DNA of 7,131 nucleotides from Kiloniellales bacterium (GTDB lineage: Bacteria; Pseudomonadota; Alphaproteobacteria; Kiloniellales; JAKSDN01): positions 1 through 7,131 of the forward strand of contig JAKSDN010000260.1 of assembly GCA_022360075.1 (NCBI GenBank). The letters are read 5' to 3'. The notes under the pieces were generated by a model, which saw nothing but the letters and a program-made list of their open reading frames with translations, searched no databases and was not told where the DNA came from. This document shows positions 1 through 5,215 of the stretch, in pieces; positions within the stretch are counted from its first letter, which is position 1, and every line of letters starts with the position of its first letter. Made by a program: the position numbers and the translations under genes.

Positions 1-88
1 AGGCCGCCAGGCCCGCCGTGAAAGCCCCCATGCCCTTGAGGACACCGCGCCGGTCGAATTGTCCCTTTGCCACTGTCGATTTCGTCAT
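1..88 (-). CDS. N-terminus of a probable Tat-exported protein (partial, runs off the left edge)
   Basis: Reading the minus strand from the ATG at 88-86 gives 29 open codons to the window edge. The product begins MTKSTVAKGQ and continues with FDRRGVLKGMGAFTAG. The Arg-Arg-x-x-Leu-Lys core followed by a Gly/Ala-rich stretch resembles a twin-arginine (Tat) signal, so the mature protein would be exported folded. The start is well supported by AGGGAG on the minus strand (plus 99-104), 10 nt upstream of the ATG. The gene is transcribed in the same direction as the GntR regulator, about 400 bp away. The mature domain lies outside the window, so its function cannot be named. Tat-exported binding proteins and oxidoreductases often start this way, but that is only a general association. 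Confidence 0.62.
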   Translation of the reverse strand, partial: MTKSTVAKGQFDRRGVLKGMGAFTAGLAA

Positions 89-98
89 GGCGTTGCCA

Positions 99-104
99 CT
101 CCCT
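99..104 (-). promoter_or_regulatory. Ribosome binding site for the left-edge gene
   Basis: AGGGAG on the minus strand lies 10 nt before the ATG at 88. It is the main evidence that this short, edge-truncated frame is a real gene. The regulator gene's ribosome binding site has the same GGGAGTGGC context and the same 10-nt spacing. Confidence 0.6.
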
Positions 105-352
105 GTTCATTCACGGTTGGTTCTTGCGATTTCACGCTTGGGTCCGGGAGCCTGGTGGCCGTGCTCCCAAACCCGGAAATGCTAGGCTCGCGAGTGCGCG
201 CGAACCAGCACAATATAGTCAACGAAGCGATGCCGAATTGCGGACGGTAGGGCCGATTGATTCGGCCAGCCAGACGTGGGCGGACACCTAGAGCCTGACC
301 GAAGAAGATCCCTTTTCTGGAGCCAGAGCTTAGAGAGAAATCCCTCCTCACG

Positions 353-438
353 TGTCATTGGCGGACTTGATCCGGCAATCCAGGGATCGCTTGACCCAGG
401 TGCCACGCTGGATCACCGGGTCAAGCCCGGTGATGACA
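353..438. repeat. Pair of inverted palindromic repeat units
   Basis: Two 31-bp units (353-383 and 408-438) face each other across a 24-bp spacer. Each starts TGTCAT and ends ATCCAG when read in its own orientation, with a central CTTGA loop. In unit 2, stem 412-420 pairs perfectly with 426-434 (9 bp). In unit 1, 357-365 pairs with 371-379 with one mismatch (G361/G375). The stems differ between units but remain paired, which suggests the folded form is maintained. I recall similar palindromes with a CTTGA or TCAAG centre as common between genes in Alphaproteobacteria; this was not checked. The pair lies just beyond the 3' end of the regulator gene. The spacer contains a third partial match (TTGACCC at 391-397). 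Confidence 0.72.
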
Positions 439-489
439 AGTGAAGTACGCAACGCTTTGATCTCACTGGGTTCTTTTCGTGTCGGACGC

Positions 490-1140
490 TTAGGCCGGCT
501 TGAGACCGAGCGTCAGGGCGCGGGAGGTCTCGACATCTTCCGTGATCAGGCGGGCCGCCCGCTCGGCATCGCGGTCCGCACAGGCCTCGAGAATCGCGAT
601 GTGCTTTCTCTGGGACGGCCCGATCTGCTCTTTGATCTGGCTCTTGTAGGTGTAGGAGCGGAACAGCCGGATTCGGGCCGAGTTCAGGCGGTAGTGGTGG
701 CTGATGATCTGGTTGTCCAGATGATCGACGATCGCCTCGTGGAAATCCCAAGCCGCCTCGAGCGACGCATTCAGGACGACCGCCGCATCGGCCGCGCCCT
801 CCAGCGATTCGAGCGCAGCCTCGCAGCTTCGCTTCAGGCGCTCGACCGTTTCGGGCGGTGCGTTGGCGGCGAAGTCGCGCACGGCGGTCTGCTCGAGCAG
901 GAGGCGATAGTCGTGGGCATCGTTGATGGTCTTCGGGTCGCCCTCGACGATCTGCACGCCCTTCTGCGGGTAGACGTTGATCAGCTTCTCGCACTCGAGC
1001 TGTCGAATGGCCTCGCGAATCGGATTGAGCGGCAGCCCCATGAGCAGGGACAGCTCACGTTGCGAGACGAACTGTCCCGGTCTCAGTTCGCCGGAGAAGA
1101 GGCACTTCTTGAACTGCCGATAGGCATCGCTCCGCATCAT
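490..1140 (-). CDS. GntR-family transcriptional regulator, FCD (FadR-like) subfamily
   Basis: This is a DNA-binding regulator that probably controls the divergent operon in response to a small carboxylate or amino-acid ligand. Residues 5-66 form the GntR winged helix: GELRPGQFVSQRELSLLMGL, then NPIREAIRQLE, then a wing near YPQKGVQIVE. The rest, about 72-216, is an all-helical FCD effector domain, including DFHEAIVDH near 132-140 and KHIAILEA near 179-186. At 216 aa the length is normal for the family. I chose ATG 1140 because GGGAG (plus 1151-1155) lies 10 nt upstream; a TTG at 1182 would add 14 residues but has no such site. His134 and His180 match FCD metal positions. The Asp usually four residues before the first His is Ala130, and the C-terminal His appears replaced by acidic residues (E201/D202), so ligand binding may differ from well-studied members. 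Confidence 0.9.
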   Translation of the reverse strand: MMRSDAYRQFKKCLFSGELRPGQFVSQRELSLLMGLPLNPIREAIRQLECEKLINVYPQKGVQIVEGDPKTINDAHDYRLLLEQTAVRDFAANAPPETVERLKRSCEAALESLEGAADAAVVLNASLEAAWDFHEAIVDHLDNQIISHHYRLNSARIRLFRSYTYKSQIKEQIGPSQRKHIAILEACADRDAERAARLITEDVETSRALTLGLKPA

Positions 1141-1150
1141 CGCCAAGCCA

Positions 1151-1155
1151 CTCCC
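1151..1155 (-). promoter_or_regulatory. Ribosome binding site that sets the regulator start
   Basis: GGGAG on the minus strand lies 10 nt before the ATG at 1140. A second ATG follows immediately at 1137. This site favours a 216-residue regulator over the longer reading that starts at TTG 1182. Confidence 0.65.
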
Positions 1156-1190
1156 GTTCGAGCCAAGGAAACTAGCCGACAAGCCGCCGA

Positions 1191-1220
1191 TTGTGAAACG
1201 TCACTTTACAGCAGTCTAAG
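1191..1220 (+). promoter_or_regulatory. Possible sigma70-type promoter of the operon
   Basis: TTGTGA at 1191-1196 and TCTAAG at 1215-1220 are separated by 18 nt; each matches 4 of 6 bases of the -35 and -10 consensus. Transcription would begin near 1227, inside the inverted repeat at 1223-1242, which fits repression by a bound regulator. The match is modest, so this is a proposal only. Confidence 0.3.
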
Positions 1221-1222
1221 AA

Positions 1223-1242
1223 CTAACTAACATCTTAGTTAG
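1223..1242. promoter_or_regulatory. Candidate operator: perfect inverted repeat between divergent genes
   Basis: CTAACTAA (1223-1230) and TTAGTTAG (1235-1242) are exact reverse complements separated by CATC. A further CTAAG half-site lies at 1216-1220. The AT-rich symmetric site stands out in GC-rich DNA between a GntR gene and the operon it faces. It does not match the T.GT...AC.A pattern often given for FadR-type regulators, so the assignment to this regulator rests on position and symmetry. Confidence 0.6.
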
Positions 1243-1278
1243 ATGACAGGCGATGATCCATCGAACAAGGGTCGTGTT

Positions 1279-1285
1279 GGGAGGA
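1279..1285 (+). promoter_or_regulatory. Ribosome binding site that sets the aldolase start
   Basis: GGGAGGA is a near-ideal Shine-Dalgarno sequence 10 nt before ATG 1296. An in-frame TTG at 1287 would leave only 1 nt of spacing, so it is rejected as the start. Confidence 0.75.
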
Positions 1286-1295
1286 TTTGCGGGCA

Positions 1296-2339
1296 ATGCT
1301 CGATTTTCGGAGCGACACCGTCACGAAGCCGACTCCGGCGATGATGGCGGCGATCGCGCGGGCGGAACTGGGCGATGCCGCGCGCGGCGACGATCCGACG
1401 ACGAACGAGCTCGAAGCCTTCGCGGCTCGACTGGCGGGCAAGGAAGCCGCGCTCTTCACGCCGAGCGGCACGATGGCTAACCTCGCCGCGCTGCTCACCC
1501 ACCTGCAACCAGGCGAAGAGGTGATCGTCGACGAGACCGCGCACATCTACAACTCGGAGGCGGGCTCGATGGCGGCCGTCGCGGGCGCCATAGCCCGACC
1601 GCTGCGCAGCGAAGGCGGCCTCATGGATCCGTCGCGCGTCGCCGCTGCGATCCGCTCCGGCGAACGCCCGCACGTCGCGCCGACCGGCCTGATCTGTCTG
1701 GAGAACACGCAGAACGTCGCGGGCGGTATCGTCCTGCCGCCGGACCGCATGGCCGCGATTCGGCAGGTCGCGTTGGACGCGGGCCTTCCGGCTCATCTGG
1801 ACGGCGCGCGCTTGTTCAACGCCGCGGCCTATCTGGACCGGCCGATCGCCGATTTCTGTCGGCACGCCGACACGGTCATGCTCGCCTTGTCGAAAGGCCT
1901 GGGCGCGCCGGTCGGCTCTCTGCTGCTGGGCAGCGCGGCCTTCATCGCCCAGGCGCGGAAGAAGGCCCGCATGCTCGGCGGCGGTATGCGGCAAGCGGGG
2001 CTGATCGCCGCCGCCGCTCTGGTCGCGCTCGACGACCCGCTGCCCCGCTTGCGCCGCGACCATCGTATGGCCAAGCGGCTGGCCGAGGGACTGGCGGCCA
2101 TCGACGAGAGCCTGGTCAGCGTCGAGCGGGTGCAGACCAACATCGTGAACTGCTTCGTCGACCGTTTCGCCTCCGACGCCGACGCGATCGTGCGGGCCCT
2201 GAAGGCTGAGGGCGTCTCGGCCAACTACGCGCGCAGCAAGATCCGCTTCGTCACGCATGCCCACATCGACGAGGAGGCGGTCGATGCCTGCCTTGCCGCC
2301 GTCCGAAAGGTCATCGGCAAGGTGCGGCGTGCGGCCTAG
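1296..2339 (+). CDS. ltaE: Low-specificity L-threonine aldolase family enzyme (PLP-dependent)
   Basis: A cytoplasmic fold-type I PLP enzyme that would cleave threonine, allo-threonine or other beta-hydroxy-alpha-amino acids into glycine and an aldehyde. It is 347 aa, normal for the family. It opens with the hallmark DFRSDTVTKPTPAM. Visible active-site features are His83 in DETAHIYNSEAGS (equivalent to the stacking His of E. coli LtaE), Asp169 and Arg172 in HLDGARLFNA, Lys200 in LSKGLGAPVGS as the PLP Schiff-base lysine, GGGMRQAG at 228-235, and Arg317 in IRFVTHAHI as a carboxylate-binding candidate. It is first in the plus-strand operon, 45 nt before the M24 gene. The family is often promiscuous, so a larger beta-hydroxy amino acid may be the true substrate; phenylserine-like compounds are one option. 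Stereochemistry cannot be read from the sequence. Confidence 0.92.
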   Translation: MLDFRSDTVTKPTPAMMAAIARAELGDAARGDDPTTNELEAFAARLAGKEAALFTPSGTMANLAALLTHLQPGEEVIVDETAHIYNSEAGSMAAVAGAIARPLRSEGGLMDPSRVAAAIRSGERPHVAPTGLICLENTQNVAGGIVLPPDRMAAIRQVALDAGLPAHLDGARLFNAAAYLDRPIADFCRHADTVMLALSKGLGAPVGSLLLGSAAFIAQARKKARMLGGGMRQAGLIAAAALVALDDPLPRLRRDHRMAKRLAEGLAAIDESLVSVERVQTNIVNCFVDRFASDADAIVRALKAEGVSANYARSKIRFVTHAHIDEEAVDACLAAVRKVIGKVRRAA

Positions 2340-2384
2340 GCAACCCTTTTCGCATCGTCCGACGGGTGGAGAAGAAACCAGTCC

Positions 2385-3551
2385 ATGAGCTTCGAGAAAC
2401 AAGATCCGATCTTCTATGCCGGCGACACCTTGCACCGGATCAAGCAGGAGAAGATCCAACGGGCCATGGAGCGGGCCGGCTACGACGCGCTGCTCCTGTT
2501 CAAGGCCGAAGCGGTGCGCTACGTCACCGATTTCTACGTCAAGGGCTTTCGGCCCTTCATGGAGCCGGAATACCTCGTGCTCGTGCCGCGCGGCGGGGCG
2601 CCGGCTGTCGGGCACAGCTCGGGCAGCGACGACCTGCGCATCAGGTACAAGTCGGACATCGAGGACACGCGGCGGCTGCCGGCCGTGCATGAATGGTCGG
2701 GCGTGATCGGCGAGATGATCGGTGACTACGGTCTGCAGAACGCCCGCATCGGCACCGATTTCATCCCCTTCATGGTCTGCGACGCCCTGCGGGCGGCGTT
2801 CCCGGGCATCAGCTTCGAGAACGCTGCCGACATCTGGGTGGAGATCACGGCGGTCAAGCACGACCTCGAGGTCGATCTCATCCGCAACAGCGTCCGGATC
2901 GCCGACCTTGGCATGCGCGCGGCGATCGAGGCGGTTCGACCCGGCATCCGCGAGTACGAGGTCGCGGCGGAAGCCGAATACGCGATGCGCAAGGCCGGCT
3001 CCGAGATGACGCCTTTCATCCCGGCGGTGTCATCGGGCGCGAACGCCTCGATGTTCGAGCGTGTGGCCACGGAGAAGACCATCGAGGCCGGCGAGATGGT
3101 GATCATGGATGTCGGCGCGGTGGTCAAGGGCTACACCGGCGATCTCGGACGCACAGTGATCTGCGGCGAACCGACGCCCAAGCAGCGGGAGGTCTACCGC
3201 GCCGCCTACGACTCGGTGCGCGAGGTCGTAAAGGCGGTGAGGCCTGGCGTGACCTGCCACGAGGTCGACCGGCGCGCCCGCGAGGTGATCGAGGAAGCGG
3301 GCTGGGGCCGTTATCAGCACGCCGGAAACACGGGACATCAGCTCGGCTACGGCCTGCACGGGGATCCTTTGATCCATCGGGACGTCGACGTGCCGCTCGT
3401 GGAGAACATGGTCATTTGCCTCGAGCCGCGCGTCGTTCTGCCCGACCAGCCGGAAGTCGGTGGCGCGCATCTGGAGGACGTCGTCGTGGTGACGAAGGAC
3501 GGCGCCGAATACCTGAACGACACGCCTTACGACGAGCGGCTACTGAACTGA
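2385..3551 (+). CDS. M24-family metallohydrolase (Xaa-Pro peptidase/creatinase-like)
   Basis: A pita-bread-fold enzyme, probably cytoplasmic (no signal peptide), that would hydrolyse a C-N bond such as Xaa-Pro. It is 388 aa: a creatinase-type N-terminal domain at about 15-155 and the catalytic domain at about 160-388. All five dinuclear-metal ligands are visible: Asp242 (VIMDVGA), Asp253 (GYTGDLGRT), His318 (TGHQLGYGLHG), Glu347 (CLEPRV) and Glu364 (AHLEDVV). The catalytic or substrate-binding His, normally 17 residues before the first Asp ligand in prolidase-type enzymes, aligns with Glu225 (MFERVATE). That departure suggests an atypical substrate. The metal site argues against metal-free creatinase. 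M24 also includes non-peptidases such as the DMSP lyase DddP and ectoine hydrolase DoeA. GGAG at 2368-2371 precedes the ATG by 13 nt. Confidence 0.87.
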   Translation: MSFEKQDPIFYAGDTLHRIKQEKIQRAMERAGYDALLLFKAEAVRYVTDFYVKGFRPFMEPEYLVLVPRGGAPAVGHSSGSDDLRIRYKSDIEDTRRLPAVHEWSGVIGEMIGDYGLQNARIGTDFIPFMVCDALRAAFPGISFENAADIWVEITAVKHDLEVDLIRNSVRIADLGMRAAIEAVRPGIREYEVAAEAEYAMRKAGSEMTPFIPAVSSGANASMFERVATEKTIEAGEMVIMDVGAVVKGYTGDLGRTVICGEPTPKQREVYRAAYDSVREVVKAVRPGVTCHEVDRRAREVIEEAGWGRYQHAGNTGHQLGYGLHGDPLIHRDVDVPLVENMVICLEPRVVLPDQPEVGGAHLEDVVVVTKDGAEYLNDTPYDERLLN

Positions 3552-3605
3552 ACCGCCGAAAAGGCGCAAGCCGATCGAGAAACAGGGAGTAGGAAAGGGA
3601 GCAAA

Positions 3606-4616
3606 ATGGCTAGCAATATGAAGAGCCCGCGACGCCGCTTGGGATTGACGTTGGCTGCGCTCGTCGCGTCAGCCTTGCCGGCTTTCACCGGCGGGCACAG
3701 CGCCGAGGCCGAAGAGGCTTATCCCCAGCGTCCCGTGCAGATCATCGTCGCCTACGGTGCCGGCGGCGGGACGGACCGGCAGGCCCGGCTTCTCGCCGCG
3801 CCGCTCGAGGCCATACTCGGCACGCCGGTGACCGTCCAGAACCTGCCCGGCGGCGGCGGCCAGGTCGCGGCTACGGCGCTGCTCCGCGAGGCGCCCGACG
3901 GGCACACGATCCTCGCCGGCAACCAGCCGGACATCAACATGTCGGTCGCGATCAAGAACGCCCCCTACGAGCTGGAAGACCTGCAGGTGATCCTGGTCGA
4001 TCTCTTCGATCCGCGGATCCTGCTCGTGCGCAAGGACTCGCCGATCCGAACCTTCGACGACTTCGTCGAGAAGGCGGAGGCCGAACCGGGCAGCCTCACC
4101 GTGAGCGTTTCCCAGGGCGGCGCGCAGGAGCAGTTCGCCAAATGGCTGTTCGGCGCGCTCGGCATCGAGGTGCGGCTGGTCGGCTACAAGGGCGGCAGCC
4201 GCGCCGCCAACGCGATGGTCGGCGGGCAGGTCGTGGCCACGATGGGTGATGACTCCGCGCGCCTGAACATTCGCGACGAGGCACACGCGCTGCTGCTCGG
4301 CGCACCGCAGCAAAGCCCGCGCTGGCCCGAGGCGCCGACCCTGGTCGAGGCCCTGAAGCCCTATGGGGTCACCCCGCCGACGCCGGACTTCCTGGGTCGC
4401 TACGGCGTCTACGTCGTGCCGGCCGCCTTCAAGGCGAAGCATCCGCAGCACTATGCCAAGCTGCAGCAGGCGATGATCGAGTCCCGACAGGCCGCCGCGT
4501 TCCAGGAGAACATCGCCAAGCGCGGAATCGGCGATCTGTCGATCGGCAAGCCCGGCGAGGACTTTGCGGAGGTCTTCGCAAAGGGCACGGAAGCGGTCAA
4601 GGCGATGGCCAACTAA
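3606..4616 (+). CDS. TTT-family periplasmic substrate-binding protein (TctC/Bug)
   Basis: The extracytoplasmic receptor of a tripartite tricarboxylate transporter, which captures a small carboxylate for the membrane pair encoded downstream. It is 336 aa, about family length. Residues 1-35 are a signal peptide: basic SPRRR, a hydrophobic core from about 12 to 27, and a likely cut after AEA (35). The mature protein begins with the classic YPQRPVQIIVAYGAGGGTD (39-57), whose loop contributes to ligand binding in Bug proteins. A second loop, NLPGGGGQVAA (79-89), precedes APDGHTIL (96-103). GGGAG at 3597-3601 and AGGAAA just before it support ATG 3606; Met5 is a weaker alternative start. Ligand identity cannot be predicted, since this family binds many dicarboxylates, tricarboxylates, aromatics and amino acids. 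Confidence 0.94.
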   Translation: MASNMKSPRRRLGLTLAALVASALPAFTGGHSAEAEEAYPQRPVQIIVAYGAGGGTDRQARLLAAPLEAILGTPVTVQNLPGGGGQVAATALLREAPDGHTILAGNQPDINMSVAIKNAPYELEDLQVILVDLFDPRILLVRKDSPIRTFDDFVEKAEAEPGSLTVSVSQGGAQEQFAKWLFGALGIEVRLVGYKGGSRAANAMVGGQVVATMGDDSARLNIRDEAHALLLGAPQQSPRWPEAPTLVEALKPYGVTPPTPDFLGRYGVYVVPAAFKAKHPQHYAKLQQAMIESRQAAAFQENIAKRGIGDLSIGKPGEDFAEVFAKGTEAVKAMAN

Positions 4617-4639
4617 CGACGGCCTGGACCGTTAGGCTA

Positions 4640-4684
4640 GGAGTACGGGCAGAGAGCGACCTGCCCGTCTCCGTAACTTTTTTT
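4640..4684 (+). terminator. Hairpin plus T-run between binding-protein and membrane genes (likely attenuator)
   Basis: ACGGGCAG (4645-4652) pairs perfectly with CTGCCCGT (4661-4668) around an 8-nt loop. The stem extends through GGAG (4640-4643) with CTCC (4669-4672), with T4644 bulged. GTTA (4631-4634) could also pair with TAAC (4674-4677). Seven T follow at 4678-4684. The arrangement resembles an intrinsic terminator. Because the downstream genes clearly belong to the same system, it more likely terminates partially or protects the upstream mRNA, giving more receptor than permease. The next gene's ribosome binding site, GGGAG at 4685-4689, directly follows the T-run. Confidence 0.65.
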
Positions 4685-4696
4685 GGGAGCGCCGCC

Positions 4697-5191
4697 ATGT
4701 CCGCAACCGACAAGAGCCGCCGGCGATCCTGGCTGGGCGAGATGCTGGTGCCGGCCATCATGCTGGTTTGCGTGGGGGTCTATTGGACCGATGCCGCGGA
4801 CCTCTCCGCCGAAGCCGTCGCGTTTCCCTTTGCGATGACGGTGATCGTCGTCGTCGCCCTCATCGTCGCCGTCGCGCCCGCTCTCCTATCTGCGAAGGAT
4901 GCCAAGACGTCGGACTGGGCAGCCGATAGCGAAAGGGCCGGCCGTCTGCCGGTCGCGATCAAGACCTGGACGATCGCCCTGTTGCCGGTTCCGCTTGTCT
5001 TTTTCTGGCGCGACATCGGGGCGATGCCGGTGGTCTTCGTCTACGCGGCCTATCTGCTCCTTGTCCTGGGAGAGCGCCGAGGCCTCTGGCTGATCTTGGT
5101 TCCGGGCGTCCTGGCGACGGCTCTGGTCTATCTCTTCCGGACGGTGCTCTACGTGCGCTTGCCCGACGTCCCTTGGATGCTTGACGGCTGA
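4697..5191 (+). CDS. TTT-family small membrane subunit (TctB-like)
   Basis: The small, poorly conserved integral membrane subunit of a TTT transporter, acting with the large subunit in the inner membrane. It is 164 aa, typical of TctB. Hydrophobic segments lie at about 14-30, 42-64, 89-104, 107-124 and 128-147, so four or five spans are likely. A basic N-terminus (KSRRR) favours a cytoplasmic start. A polar loop at about 66-86 separates the second and third segments. Recognition rests on size, topology and position between the receptor and the large subunit, because TctB sequences have few signature motifs. GGGAG at 4685-4689 lies 7 nt before the ATG. Its TGA stop is in the same frame as the following gene. 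Confidence 0.86.
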   Translation: MSATDKSRRRSWLGEMLVPAIMLVCVGVYWTDAADLSAEAVAFPFAMTVIVVVALIVAVAPALLSAKDAKTSDWAADSERAGRLPVAIKTWTIALLPVPLVFFWRDIGAMPVVFVYAAYLLLVLGERRGLWLILVPGVLATALVYLFRTVLYVRLPDVPWMLDG

Positions 5192-5215
5192 GAAGTCCGG
5201 CAGCGGTTCGCCGAC

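Larger units (their letters stand above)
89..489. other. Non-coding region between the left-edge gene and the regulator gene
   Basis: No convincing gene is seen here on either strand. The stretch contains the 5' leader and presumably the promoter of the left-edge gene (minus). A TATATT box on the minus strand at 217-212 is a possible -10 element, but no good -35 is visible. Two small hairpins could form: GGGAGC at 146-151 with GCTCCC at 163-168, and GGCCGA at 251-256 with TCGGCC at 262-267. Positions 353-438 hold the palindromic repeat pair listed separately. Short open frames crossing this region have no plausible ribosome binding site or recognisable protein character. Confidence 0.55.

Noticed and set aside
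251..267. Small hairpin GGCCGA/TCGGCC as an operator or terminator
   Set aside because: A 6-bp stem is expected by chance in GC-rich DNA, and neither a T-run nor a neighbouring gene end supports a role.
353..438. CRISPR-like repeats
   Set aside because: There are only two units, in opposite orientation and palindromic, with no regular spacer series and no cas gene.
352..1230. 292-codon open frame on the plus strand
   Set aside because: It begins inside the palindromic repeat and runs antisense through the GntR gene, whose helix-turn-helix and FCD domains are clear.
1239..2861. 540-codon open frame on the minus strand opposite the aldolase and M24 genes
   Set aside because: It spans two well-supported plus-strand genes and their intergenic gap and has biased shadow-like composition without recognisable motifs.
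2385..3551. Creatinase or metal-free ectoine-hydrolase assignment
   Set aside because: All five dinuclear-metal ligands are present, which does not fit metal-free creatinase-type enzymes, and no other creatine or ectoine pathway genes are in the window.
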